In this document: positions 33,668 through 42,449 of the stretch, piece by piece
Numbering within the stretch: position 1 is the first letter of the stretch
Layout of the letters: every line of letters begins with the position of its first letter
Origin: Planctomycetota bacterium
Lineage (GTDB): Bacteria > Planctomycetota > B15-G4 > JADJEK01
Assembly: GCA_016709145.1 (NCBI GenBank)
Contig: JADJEK010000008.1
Location: 62,001 to 126,000, forward strand
Reading direction: 5' to 3'
DNA length: 64,000 nt
Translations under genes and position numbers: made by a program
The notes under the pieces: generated by a model
Database searches by the model: none
What the model saw: only the letters and a program-made list of their open reading frames with translations
What the model was told of the DNA's origin: nothing

Positions 33668-35551
33668 ATGCGTCGCTCGCTTTGGTCGCTCGGTTGGATC
33701 CTTGCCGTTGTCGATCCTCTGGATGGCACGACGATCGACGTCGCCGCGGGGAGTTCGATTCAAGCCGCGATCGACGCGGCCGCGCCCGGCGACACGATCA
33801 CGGTGGCGAACGCGACGTACTTCGAAACCGTCGTGATCGATCGGTCCCTGACGTTGATCGCCGCGGACGGCGCGACGATCGACGCGACGGGACTCGGCGC
33901 GAGCGCACTCCGCATCCTCGGGGTCGACGCGTCCGGCGCCATGATCGACGGCTTCGTGATCCGCGGCGGTCTCGGCAGTCCGGTGCAGAACGTCACGGAG
34001 CGCGCCGGCGGCGGCGCACTGATCGTGGACGCCTCGCCGATCTTCCGCGCATGCACCTTCGTCGACAACGACGGCGCGATGCGCGGCGGCGGCGCGTACG
34101 CGTACGGATCGGTGCTCGGTCAGCAGCCGACGCCACGGTTCGTCGACTGCGTGTTCGCGCAGAACTCCGCGAACGAAGGCGGTGCGTACGCCGACCTGAA
34201 CGTGTCCGCGCAGTTCGTGCGGTGCACGTTCCGCGACAACGCCGCGATCGACGCCGGCGCGCTGCACTCGGCGGGCGCGCACGACCTCGTGCTCGACCGC
34301 TGCTGGTTCGAGCGCAACAGCGCGAGCAGCGCCGGCGGAGCGCTCGTCGTCGCCGCGTACGACGCGAGCCGCACGCGCATCATGAGTTCGTGCTTCGTGG
34401 ACAATGCAGCCGGCGTGTCGGGCGGCGCGATCGCAGTGTTCGGCCACCCGCCGCTCGCGGCCGGCGGTGGTCTGCACGTCGAATCGACGCTGATCGCGCG
34501 CAACCGCGCGTTCTACGGCGGCGGCATCGCGGCGACCGAGAACGGCGAACTCGGCACTCCGCTGATGCAAGTTCTCGGCGCGACGATCACCGACAACCTC
34601 GCGCTCGGTCATCTCGGTGGCGGCATCAGCACCGTCGGCGGCACGATCGCATCGGCGTCGATCGTGCGTTCGATCGTCCAAGGCAATCAGCCCGCCGATC
34701 TGCTCGTGATCGGGTTCGTCGCGGATTCGTGCGTCGGCGCGCCGACGCCGGGACCCGGCAACTACGTGGCCGATCCGGGCTTCGTCGATGCGGCGAACGG
34801 CGACTACCACTTGCGCACGGACTCACCGTGCATCGACCGCGGGAGCCTGTTCCCCATCGCCGCGACGATCGACATCGAAGGCGATCCGCGCATCGTCGGC
34901 TCGAAGGTCGACACCGGAGCCGACGAGTTCTTCGCGCACGCGTACTTCCTCGGGCACGGCGAGGTGTCGTCGCTGCGCGTGATCGGCACGGCCAATGCCG
35001 CGGTGCACGCGTGGTTCGCGCCGAGCGCGTTCGCCGACGCAACGATCGTCGTGGGCGCTCCGGATCCGATCGCGGCGATGCCGCTCGGCACCGTCGGTCC
35101 ATTCGCGCTCGGCGTCGCGAACTCGGCCGGCACGTGGGAGTTCGCGCGACGCGTGACGTCGTCGAGCCCGCCGCTGTTCGCGCAAGTCGTCGTCGGCACG
35201 CTCGCCGCCGCGCCGGCGTCGTCGCTCGAGCGATCGGCGGCCGCGCCAGGCATCGCGTCGAGCGCTGAGAGCATCTCGACCGACGCGAAGTTCACGGGAC
35301 GAGATCGCGATCCAACTCGCGGCCCTGACGCGCACGCGACCCTGACGCCGGAGCGCGGAACGATCAGCCGATGCTGGGATCGAGGATCGTCATCTGCTCA
35401 GGCGATCCGAACACCGCTGTCGAGCCCCGAACGCGTGCGATTACCGCCGGCAATCGCACGCGGGCTAGTGCGCGGTTCGACCTCGACTTGCGCGCGGCGC
35501 GGGAGCGCATGGGGACGCGGCGCCGCGGGCCCAGACCCACGACGCCGCTGA
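33668..35551 (+). CDS. Secreted right-handed beta-helix protein, possible C-terminal read-through
   Basis: A product of up to 627 residues; AGGAGG five bases before the ATG fixes the start. The N-terminus is a short hydrophobic signal-like segment (LWSLGWILAVVDP) followed by AAGSSIQAAIDAAAPGDTIT and VANATYFETVVID, the start of a parallel beta-helix with many GGA turns (RAGGGALIVDASPIFRACTF). The helix ends with a DUF-type CSLGPGP-like closing region, SPCIDRGSLFPIAATIDIEG and DPRIVGSKVDTGADEF, as in choice-of-anchor beta-helix proteins. A short C-terminal beta domain runs to about residue 515. The final ~110 residues are Ser/Arg/Pro-rich and not protein-like, suggesting that the natural stop was lost to a frameshift. 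Confidence 0.7.
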   Translation: MRRSLWSLGWILAVVDPLDGTTIDVAAGSSIQAAIDAAAPGDTITVANATYFETVVIDRSLTLIAADGATIDATGLGASALRILGVDASGAMIDGFVIRGGLGSPVQNVTERAGGGALIVDASPIFRACTFVDNDGAMRGGGAYAYGSVLGQQPTPRFVDCVFAQNSANEGGAYADLNVSAQFVRCTFRDNAAIDAGALHSAGAHDLVLDRCWFERNSASSAGGALVVAAYDASRTRIMSSCFVDNAAGVSGGAIAVFGHPPLAAGGGLHVESTLIARNRAFYGGGIAATENGELGTPLMQVLGATITDNLALGHLGGGISTVGGTIASASIVRSIVQGNQPADLLVIGFVADSCVGAPTPGPGNYVADPGFVDAANGDYHLRTDSPCIDRGSLFPIAATIDIEGDPRIVGSKVDTGADEFFAHAYFLGHGEVSSLRVIGTANAAVHAWFAPSAFADATIVVGAPDPIAAMPLGTVGPFALGVANSAGTWEFARRVTSSSPPLFAQVVVGTLAAAPASSLERSAAAPGIASSAESISTDAKFTGRDRDPTRGPDAHATLTPERGTISRCWDRGSSSAQAIRTPLSSPERVRLPPAIARGLVRGSTSTCARRGSAWGRGAAGPDPRRR

Positions 35552-35643
35552 AGACGCGTGCGACTCCTCTCTCCGGATCGCACGCCTACTCGCTCAGACT
35601 CTCGAACTCGAGCTCACGGACTCGTGCTCATGCTCATGCTCGC

Positions 35644-37062
35644 TCAGTCGACTTCCGGCGGAGTGAGCGGCCCGCCGGAGCCGAATGCGTTGAACTCGAA
35701 CGTCATCACCGGGATCGATGCCGCGACGTCGAGGCGATTGCCCTTCGCGACGTTCTTGCGGAACGTGAGGTTCGGCGCGCCGAGGTCGAAGCCCTCGGCG
35801 CCGTTGCCGGTCGCCGTGTTCTTCTCGAACGTCTGCGTCGGGAAGTTCGCCTCGAATCCGTCCCGCGTGCAGCTCGACGCGCGGTTGCTGGTGACTTCCG
35901 CGGGCGATGCGTTGACGACGAAGCCATCGCCACGCACGCCGATCACCACGTTGCCGACCGCGACGAAGTTCGTGCCTTCGGCCAAGAGCCCGAACGCGGA
36001 GTTCGTCCCGCACCGCGAGATGCGGTTCTTCACGACCTCTGCGCCCCCGGACGAGACTCGCAGCCCGTCGCCGGCGCAGTCCTCGATCACGTTCGCTTCG
36101 ACGACGACACTGCCACCGAAGACCAGCATTCCGGCCGGGTTCGACGCGAGCAGCGTCGGCGATGCGAATCCGTTGCGGACGTGCCGCACGACGTTTTTGC
36201 GGGCGACCGAGAATGCCCCGCCCAGCAGGATGCCCTCCCTCACCGCGCCATCGACGACGTTCGACTCCAGCACGCAGTGACTCCCCGAGTCGTGGAGGAT
36301 GCCGCGATCCTCGCAGTGTTCGACCTTGTTCTTCCGCACCACGCCGTCGTCACCGACATGCAAGATCCCGACTCCTTCGCAGCCCAGGATCGTGTTCTTC
36401 TCGATCAGCGCGCCGTTCGAGATCACTCGGATGCCCGTCGCCGACGGGCAGTCGCGCAGCGTGTTGCCGCGGATGCGCGCTTCGCCACCATCGACGTCGA
36501 TCCCGTGCGAGCCGGCGAACTGGCAGTTCTCGATCACGGCTCCGAAGCCATCGACACCGACACCGAACCCGTTCGTCACGTCGCGGAACGAACACTTGCG
36601 CACCGTCAGCGACGCGCCGCTCATCGCGATGCCGCCGTCGCGGCAGTACTCGAACGAGCACGCCTCGATCACGATGCCGAGCCCGAGGCCAGCCGGCGCC
36701 GCGATCACGCCGATCCCCGGATTGCCTGGGCCCATGTCGGACTGATCGCGGAAGCGGAAGCCACGGATCGACACGCTGGGATCGAACACGCGAATGCCCG
36801 GACCGTGCGCGGCGCCGCCCGCTCCGCGACCGTCGACGATCACCGTGCCCTTCGCCTTCAACGCGAGTGGCTTGCCGAGCGGGATCACGAGACTCTCGTG
36901 ATAGACGCCGGACATCACCGTCACGGTGTCGCCGGGCGCCGCGGCGTCGATGCCGAACTGGATCGTCGGAACGCTCGACCCGGGCTTGACGACGATCGTC
37001 GCCGCGGATGCGACCGAAGTCGCGAGAACGAACGCGCCGAGACAAGAACCGATGCGCAGCAT
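35644..37062 (-). CDS. Secreted right-handed beta-helix protein, member 1 of a tandem pair
   Basis: A 472-residue exported protein. Signal peptide MLRIGSCLGAFVLATSVASA. The mature protein opens ATIVVKPGSSVPTIQFGIDA with APGDTVTVMSGVYHESLVIP. It is then a regular beta-helix of ~22-residue coils, with repeated (I/V)(E/R)KN(T/V), GI(A/R)(M/V) and SN(R/V) turns such as GALIEKNTILGCEGVGILHV and SHCVLESNVVDGAVREGILL. The C-terminal stretch NGAEGFDLGAPNLTFRKNVA, KGNRLDVA and FNAFGSGG is shared with the next gene. It aligns end to end with the 37169-38596 product, so the two arose by tandem duplication. NosD/pectate-lyase-like fold; substrate unknown. Confidence 0.83.
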   Translation of the reverse strand: MLRIGSCLGAFVLATSVASAATIVVKPGSSVPTIQFGIDAAAPGDTVTVMSGVYHESLVIPLGKPLALKAKGTVIVDGRGAGGAAHGPGIRVFDPSVSIRGFRFRDQSDMGPGNPGIGVIAAPAGLGLGIVIEACSFEYCRDGGIAMSGASLTVRKCSFRDVTNGFGVGVDGFGAVIENCQFAGSHGIDVDGGEARIRGNTLRDCPSATGIRVISNGALIEKNTILGCEGVGILHVGDDGVVRKNKVEHCEDRGILHDSGSHCVLESNVVDGAVREGILLGGAFSVARKNVVRHVRNGFASPTLLASNPAGMLVFGGSVVVEANVIEDCAGDGLRVSSGGAEVVKNRISRCGTNSAFGLLAEGTNFVAVGNVVIGVRGDGFVVNASPAEVTSNRASSCTRDGFEANFPTQTFEKNTATGNGAEGFDLGAPNLTFRKNVAKGNRLDVAASIPVMTFEFNAFGSGGPLTPPEVD

Positions 37063-37168
37063 GGATGGACTCCGAGAGTGACTTCGAACTTGGGATTCGG
37101 GGAACGAACGGACTGCGCGGAGCGGGCGGCCCGGAGCGATCGACGCGCCGGGCCGCGTCTCTGCGCGG

Positions 37169-38596
37169 TCACTCGATCTCGGGCAGCGCGCCCGGACCGC
37201 CGGTGCCGTAGGAGTTCGACTCGAACGTCGCGATCACGAACGTCGACGCGATGTCGAGGCGATTGCCCTTCGCCTTGTTCTTGCGGAACGTGAGGTCCGT
37301 CGCGGCGAGGTCGAAGCCCTCCGCGCCGCAGTTCGTCGCCGCGTTCTTCTCGAGGACGTAGCCGCTCCCGTTCACGTCGAAGCCGTCGCGCGTGCACGAC
37401 GTCGCACGGTTCGACAGCGCATTCGTCCCGGCGATCGCCAGCAAGAAGCCGTCGCCGCGCTGCTGCGTCACGACGTTCGAGAGCACGTCGCCGTCCCGAC
37501 CCTCGACGTGGATCCCGGCGTCGCCGTCGTAGCCGCAACGCGTGGTGCGATTGCGCAGGACGCTCACGTACGCGCCCGATGCCCAGATGCCCACGGTCGC
37601 GCTGTCCTCGACGACGTTGCGCTCGAGCACGACGTTCGTGCCGTTCGCGCGCAACCCGGCCGCGGACAGCGTCAGCGTCTCCATCGTCGGGCACTGCGGT
37701 TCGCGGTGCATGCGCTTGACGACGTTCTTGCGCAGCGTGAGTTGCGTGCCCGACGCGGCGATGCCGACTTCCGTCGCGCCGACGACCACGTTGCGCTCGA
37801 TCAGGGTGTTCTCGCCGGTGAAGTGTTGGATCCCGCCGCCGAGGCATTCCTCGACGCGATTCTTGCGCACGATCGTGTCGTCACCGCCGACGTCGATGCC
37901 GTTGCCCTCGCAGCCGACGAGCAGGTTTTTCTCGATGACGGCTCCGTGCGAGGCCGCGTAGATGCCGCTCTTCGAGACCACGTTCTTCAGCACGTTGCCG
38001 ACGATGCGCGCGCCGCTCCCGAACACGTCGATGCCACGCGAGCCGAACACTTGGCAGCGCTCGACGCGCGCGTTCTCGCCGGCGATCAGGATCGCCGTGC
38101 CGTCCGCGATGTCGACGAACACGCACTTGCGGACCGTGACCGTCGCGGTTTCGACCGCGATGCCGCCGATCTCACCGCGTTCGAAGCGACACTTCTCGAC
38201 CAGCGACGCGGGCGCAGCGCCACCCACGATGCAGACGATGCCCATGCCCGGCATGCCGAGGCCGACGGTCGCCTGGTTGCGGAACACGAAGCCGCGGATG
38301 CTCCATCCACCGTCGAACAGAGCGATGCCCGGTCCGAGCGGCACTCCACCGGGTCCGCGTCCTTCGATGACCACGCGGCCCTTCGCCCGCAGCGCGAGCG
38401 GCTTGCCCGGCGGAACGACCACGCTCTCGGCGTAGACACCGGCTCGCACTAGCACGGTGTCGCCGGGAGCCGCGGCGTTCACGCCGGCCTGGATCGTCGG
38501 CAAGGCCGAGCCGGGCTTGACGACGATGGTCGCCGCGGACGCCGAAGCGACGACGGACAACGATGCGATCAGGGTCCAAGCGAATGCGCGAACCAT
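37169..38596 (-). CDS. Secreted right-handed beta-helix protein, member 2 of a tandem pair
   Basis: A 475-residue paralogue of the downstream gene, sharing the mature start ATIVVKPGSALPTIQAGVNA and the ending GAEGFDLAATDLTFRKNKAK, GNRLDIAS. Signal peptide VRAFAWTLIASLSVVASASA. Coils have the same NxV/EKN pattern; conserved phrases include GIDVFGSGARIVGNVLKN and TSCTRDGFDVNGSGYVLEKN. GGAGGAAC six bases before the ATG at 38596 was preferred to an ATG eight codons upstream. The two genes are separated by about 100 bases and probably form one unit. The many Asn/Gly turns suggest calcium- or polysaccharide-binding surfaces, but no catalytic set was found. Confidence 0.83.
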   Translation of the reverse strand: MVRAFAWTLIASLSVVASASAATIVVKPGSALPTIQAGVNAAAPGDTVLVRAGVYAESVVVPPGKPLALRAKGRVVIEGRGPGGVPLGPGIALFDGGWSIRGFVFRNQATVGLGMPGMGIVCIVGGAAPASLVEKCRFERGEIGGIAVETATVTVRKCVFVDIADGTAILIAGENARVERCQVFGSRGIDVFGSGARIVGNVLKNVVSKSGIYAASHGAVIEKNLLVGCEGNGIDVGGDDTIVRKNRVEECLGGGIQHFTGENTLIERNVVVGATEVGIAASGTQLTLRKNVVKRMHREPQCPTMETLTLSAAGLRANGTNVVLERNVVEDSATVGIWASGAYVSVLRNRTTRCGYDGDAGIHVEGRDGDVLSNVVTQQRGDGFLLAIAGTNALSNRATSCTRDGFDVNGSGYVLEKNAATNCGAEGFDLAATDLTFRKNKAKGNRLDIASTFVIATFESNSYGTGGPGALPEIE

Positions 38597-39072
38597 GCTG
38601 TTCCTCCGTGAAATGGCCACGAACTGGCCGGCAGGTGCTCTCGTGCGACGGTCGACTCGCGGGTGGTCGCGATCCCCCTCGGCTCGAGCCGAGCGCGGGA
38701 TCGACCCCAGCGAGTTCGCCGCTCACTCGTGAGACCTCCGATCAAGGCGCATGCGCCGTACCCACGCGCGGGACGCGGCGCGTTCCGGCGAGCGGCGACA
38801 TAACCCCGTTGGCAGTCGGTGCAGGTGGGACCGACTGCGCTCTTCGCGCACGACCACGCGACATACCCGACGGGCAACCTTCCGCGATCGCATGGCGTGG
38901 ATCACGCGGCGCCACGCACGCATGGAACGCGGCAGTCGGGAGAACCCCCGCAGCCGCGATTCGGCGCGAGCGCGGACTCGATTAGACTCGTCGCGCTTTT
39001 GGTCCTACGGCCGCGTCGGGCACTTCGCGTGTTGATCCCGGCGCGGTGAGGGACCGCTTCCAGGAGATTTCC
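38597..39072. other. 476-base intergenic region with a short hairpin
   Basis: No convincing gene. It lies between divergent starts (beta-helix gene on the minus strand, selenoprotein gene on the plus strand) and must contain both promoters. A 9-bp perfect inverted repeat at 38812-38838 (GCAGTCGGT / ACCGACTGC, 9-base loop) is the only clear structure. A minus-strand open frame of about 100 codons with a few Cys residues was considered and not accepted. Confidence 0.5.
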
Positions 39073-40155
39073 ATGAGTCCCACGCGTTGGGTGTCATGGG
39101 GCGCGACTCTGTTCGCGTCGATGGTCTCCGTCAGCGCGTTCGCGCACGCACCGCAGGATCCGGTTCCGGATCCGGCAACGGTGTTCGCCGAACTGCAGGC
39201 GGAGTTCCAATCGGCGCAAGAGGAGTTCTACGCCCCGTTCAAGGCGGCCAAGACCGACGAGGAAATGGCCGAGATCCAGATCGATTGGTCGAAGGACCCG
39301 TCGATCGCGTACGCCGCGAAGTTCAAGGACTTCGCGACGAAGTACGAGGGCACGGAGCCTGCGGCGGAAGCGCTGCTCGCGTACATGTCGATGGAGCGCA
39401 ACGATCGCGCGGCCGTGCTCGAGCAGGCCGAACGCTTCGTCGAACTCTACGCCGATTCACCGTCGGCCGAGGGCTTCGCGCGCAGTCTCCCGATGTTCGG
39501 GTGGATGCTCGGTCAAGACGGCGTCGTGAAGCTCACGACGGCGTTGTTCGAGCGCGCCACGAACGGCGAGGTGAAGGCGCACGCGTTGTTCGCTCGCGCG
39601 CAATCGCAGATGTCCTCGGACATGGCGATGGCGCGCGCGGACTTCGATCGACTGTTGAAGGACTTCGGTGAGACCGCGGCGGCGTCGAGCGCGGAGGGCT
39701 CCATCTTCGAGATGGAGCATCTGCAGATCGGCATGGTCGCTCCGGACTTCGAGACGACCGATCAGGACGGCAAGCCGTGGAAGCTGTCGGACTATCGCGG
39801 CAAAGTCGTCGTCATCGACTTCTGGGGTTTTTGGTGAGGACCGTGCCGCGCGATGATCCCGCACGAGAAGGAAATGGTCGAGCGTCTGAAGGACGCACCG
39901 TTCGCCTTGCTCGGGATCAACAGCGACGGGGACCGTGAGTCCCTGAACAAGATCCTCGCCGAGAATGGAATCACCTGGAGACAAGGCGTCGAAGGCTCGA
40001 CCAACGGTCCGATCGCAACACGCTGGAACGTCAGCGGCTGGCCGACCATCTACATCCTCGATCACGAAGGGCGCATCCGTGCGCGTGACCTGCGTGACGC
40101 GGAGATGGAGAAGAAGGTCGTGGAGTTGCTGAACGAGATGAAGTCGGAGCGCTGA
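39073..40155 (+). CDS. Thioredoxin-fold (TlpA/AhpC-like) selenoprotein, UGA read as selenocysteine
   Basis: A 360-residue exported protein if the TGA at 39835-39837 is read through; AGGAGA lies before the ATG. After a signal peptide (ATLFASMVSVSAFAHA) comes a ~200-residue helical region. From about residue 222 it is a thioredoxin domain: MVAPDFETTDQDGKPWKLSD, YRGKVVVIDFWGFW, then TGA, then GPCRAM. The TGA stands exactly where the first Cys of the WCGPC active site belongs (position 255), leaving U255-G-P-C258. The same frame then continues through GINSDGDRESLNKILAENGI and WNVSGWPTIYILDHEGRIRA to a normal stop. A cis-Pro (GWPT) is present. It probably acts as a periplasmic or membrane-facing thiol/selenol oxidoreductase. 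An ordinary nonsense mutation is the alternative. Confidence 0.8.
39842..39865 (+). promoter_or_regulatory. Candidate bacterial SECIS stem just after the in-frame UGA
   Basis: Four bases after the UGA, CGTGC (39842-39846) can pair perfectly with GCACG (39861-39865), enclosing a 14-base loop. Bases GACC at 39839-39842 can also pair with a GGTC about 35 bases on. Bacterial SECIS elements lie directly downstream of the UGA codon within the coding region, so position fits. The loop is longer than in well-studied examples, so the exact fold is uncertain. Confidence 0.45.
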
Positions 40156-40170
40156 GTCGAGACGACCTCG

Positions 40171-40223
40171 AAGGGGTCAGCCCCCGTGCGCCCGTTCCAC
40201 GAGGCCACGGGGGTTGACCCCTT
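40171..40223 (+). terminator. Rho-independent-type terminator after the selenoprotein gene
   Basis: An 18-bp stem (40171-40188 with 40206-40223, one G-T pair) with a 17-base loop, followed by TCTCTG. It lies 16 bases past the selenoprotein stop and 33 bases before the next gene. The near-symmetry (arms beginning AAGGGG and ending CCCCTT) would let it act on both strands. Confidence 0.75.
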
Positions 40224-40255
40224 TCTCTGCTTCGTCACCCGCTACCCTGCGCGCC

Positions 40256-41362
40256 ATGACCGACGCACGCACGCTGTTCGCGAAGACCCTCGTCCTCGCG
40301 CCGATGACCAAGGGCTCGAACCTCCCCTATCGGCGGTTGTGCCGTGAACTCGGGGCCGACGTCACCGTCGGCGAGATGGCGCTGGCGAAGCACCTCGCGC
40401 AGAAGCGGCGCGGTGAACTCGCGTTGCTGCGGACGCACCCGACCGATCATCCGTTCGGCGCGCAGCTCGCGGATCGCCACGACGCAACGTTGGAGGTCGG
40501 CGCGAAGATGGCCGTCGAACGCGGCGCGGACTTCGTCGACTTGAACTGCGGCTGTCCGATCGACGAGTTCACGCGCAAGGGCCTCGGCGCCGCGCTGCTG
40601 CAGCATCCCGCGAAGTTCGCGCGCCTCGTCGGCACGCTGCGCAAGTCGGTCGAAGTCCCGATCACCGTGAAGTTGCGGCTCGGATGGAACGACGACACGA
40701 AGAACTTCCTCGAGCTCGCGCGCCTCGCCGTCGAGGCCGGCGCCGACGCGATCACGTTGCATGGACGCACGCGCGAGCAGCGCTACTCGAAGGCCGCCGA
40801 CTGGGACGCGATCGCAGCGCTGAAGGCGAGCGTGACCGTGCCCGTGATCGGCAACGGCGACCTCCTGACGTGGTGGGAGATCGACGAGCGTTGGTCGAAG
40901 AGCGGCGTCGACGCGGTGATGATCTCGCGCGGCGCGTTGATCAAGCCGTGGATCTTCCAGGAGGCGAAGGAGAAGCGCACGATCCACAAGACCGCCGCCG
41001 AGCGCATGGCGCTGTTGCGCCGCTACGTCGAACTCGCGCGCGAGCACTTCGGCACCGACGACCACGCGACCGTGCGCATCCGGATGTTCCTCGTCTGGCA
41101 CCTCGCGTTCTTCTGCCGCTACCGCCATCTGCCCGACGCGACCTACCGCCAAGGCGCGTGGTCGCATCCGCTGCTGCAGACGCGATTGCCCGATCCGCCA
41201 CCGATCACGGATGGGCTCGAGGGGTTGCTCGCTCGCGTCGACAAGGCCGCGCATGAGCACGTCGCCGCGATCGCACTCGGCGAGGTCGATGAGGATGCGC
41301 CGCATCCGGTGATGCCGGAGAACACGCGCGAGGCCGCCGTCGAGGCCGAGGCGAAGGGATGA
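40256..41362 (+). CDS. tRNA-dihydrouridine synthase, Dus3-like
   Basis: A 368-residue FMN-dependent enzyme that reduces uridine to dihydrouridine in tRNA using NADPH. It shows the Dus TIM barrel: LVLAPMTKGSNLPYRRLCRE (FMN site), VDLNCGCPID with catalytic Cys100, ITVKLRLGWNDDTKNFLELA, LHGRTREQRYSKAADWDAI and IGNGDLLTWWEI followed by ISRGALIKPWIFQEAKEKR (phosphate site). The long C-terminal helical domain ERMALLRRYVELAREHFGTD and RIRMFLVWHLAFFCRY is closer to eukaryotic Dus3 than to DusA, DusB or DusC as I remember them. Start at 40256 removes a leader that would overlap the upstream terminator. Target position in tRNA is unknown; U47 is the Dus3 site in eukaryotes. Confidence 0.88.
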   Translation: MTDARTLFAKTLVLAPMTKGSNLPYRRLCRELGADVTVGEMALAKHLAQKRRGELALLRTHPTDHPFGAQLADRHDATLEVGAKMAVERGADFVDLNCGCPIDEFTRKGLGAALLQHPAKFARLVGTLRKSVEVPITVKLRLGWNDDTKNFLELARLAVEAGADAITLHGRTREQRYSKAADWDAIAALKASVTVPVIGNGDLLTWWEIDERWSKSGVDAVMISRGALIKPWIFQEAKEKRTIHKTAAERMALLRRYVELAREHFGTDDHATVRIRMFLVWHLAFFCRYRHLPDATYRQGAWSHPLLQTRLPDPPPITDGLEGLLARVDKAAHEHVAAIALGEVDEDAPHPVMPENTREAAVEAEAKG

Positions 41363-41432
41363 GCGAGTGCGGGAGTGGGCCGCGTTGGCCTTAGACTCGC
41401 GCGTCCCTTTCTCGCCGCGATGGGAGCTCCCG

Positions 41433-41756
41433 ATGTTCAACCGACGGTTCGTGCCGGTCCTGTTCGCGCTCGGCGCCGGGTTGGTCGCGTGTTCGAAGTC
41501 CGAATCGACGTCCGCGCCCGCAGCCGCGGAGGTACCCGCGGACGCCGAGGTCGTGACGCTCGCGATCGAGGGCATGACGTGCGGCGGTTGCGAAGGCACC
41601 GTTCGGGGTCAGCTCGAGGCCGCGGCTGGTGTCGTGCGCGTCGACGCCGTGAATCACGAGACCAAGCGCGCGACGCTGGTCGTGAAGAAGGGCACCGACA
41701 AAGCTGCGCTGTGCGGCGCCGTGAAGGACGGCTACACCGCGTCCATCGCGCAGTGA
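41433..41756 (+). CDS. Heavy-metal-associated (HMA) domain lipoprotein
   Basis: A 107-residue exported protein. A lipoprotein signal ends in the lipobox LVAC, placing Cys20 at the mature N-terminus. After an Ala/Pro linker comes one HMA fold, VVTLAIEGMTCGGCEGTVRG through VVRVDAVNHETKRATLVV, with the metal-binding GMTCGGC. Such domains bind Cu(I), Hg(II) or other soft metals. As a single membrane-tethered domain it could act as a periplasmic metal chaperone or scavenger. No cognate transporter is adjacent. GGGAG precedes the ATG by six bases. It is in the same orientation as the Dus gene, 70 bases further on. Confidence 0.82.
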   Translation: MFNRRFVPVLFALGAGLVACSKSESTSAPAAAEVPADAEVVTLAIEGMTCGGCEGTVRGQLEAAAGVVRVDAVNHETKRATLVVKKGTDKAALCGAVKDGYTASIAQ

Positions 41757-41771
41757 GCGACGGTCTCGGCA

Positions 41772-42272
41772 TCACGCCGAGTCGACGCACCGCTCCGCGA
41801 AGTCCGCGCCCAGGCGGCGCGCGAACGCAGCGAACTCCGGCGTGGATCGAGCGAGTCGCCGCAACGCGTCGATGCGCGCGGCGCGCGCGCCGTCGGCTTC
41901 CGCGAGCGCTCGCGCGGCTTTGAGGAACACGAGGAACGCACCACCATCGCGAGCGACGGGGCCGACGGCGCTGTCGATCGTGGTCGGCATGGGCTCACGC
42001 CCGTAGCCTTCATCACGCCCGTAGCCGCCGATCCGCAGCACGCGGAACGCGGCGACGAAGCGCCCGTGATGATCCGCACATTCCGAGGCCGGAACGACGG
42101 AGCCCGCAACGCGCTGCCCGTGCCGCGCGAGCACGACGCCGGGAACCTCGACATCCAGGCGCGCGATGAACTCGAAGCCGTCCTGCTCGACGAGGTCGGG
42201 CAAGGCAGGCAGCCGCCGCCCGGACCAAGCCCGGGTCGCCCACCGCCGAAACCAATCCCAGATCGAGGTCAT
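41772..42272 (-). CDS. Hypothetical protein
   Basis: A 166-residue protein. The first part has WDWFRRWATRAWSGRRLPAL and PDLVEQDGFEFIARLDVEVP, then VVLARHGQRVAGSVVPASEC, ADHHGRFVAAFRVLRIGGYG. The His-rich ECADHHGRFV and the acidic AEADGARAARIDALRRLA helix at the end are the most structured parts. I recognise no family. It is convergent with the HMA gene, whose stop is 15 bases away, and divergent from rsmG. Translation of the opposite strand is not protein-like, which supports this frame. The start could also be Met in MTSIWDWF as used here, since the upstream extension overlaps rsmG antisense. Confidence 0.5.
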   Translation of the reverse strand: MTSIWDWFRRWATRAWSGRRLPALPDLVEQDGFEFIARLDVEVPGVVLARHGQRVAGSVVPASECADHHGRFVAAFRVLRIGGYGRDEGYGREPMPTTIDSAVGPVARDGGAFLVFLKAARALAEADGARAARIDALRRLARSTPEFAAFARRLGADFAERCVDSA

Positions 42273-42449
42273 GGCGAGGATTGAACCGAGCGAACCAGCC
42301 CAAGCAAGCCAAGTCGGCGTAGGGGACCTCCCGAGTCCGTCTAGTCCCTCACGCCGGACCGCGAACGCATGACGGGGACAGACCCCCCTCCGTCCCTCTC
42401 GTCCCTCGCGTCCCTCGCGCCCTCCGTTCCGTCTCGCTACCCTCGCCGC

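Noticed and set aside
38569..38877. A 102-codon minus-strand frame with several Cys
   Set aside because: Lies in a divergent intergenic region, overlaps the beta-helix ribosome-binding site and has no conserved pattern.
39835..39837. In-frame TGA as an ordinary nonsense mutation or gene end
   Set aside because: It replaces exactly the active-site Cys codon and the frame continues through the second half of the thioredoxin fold. Kept as an alternative within the selenoprotein entry.
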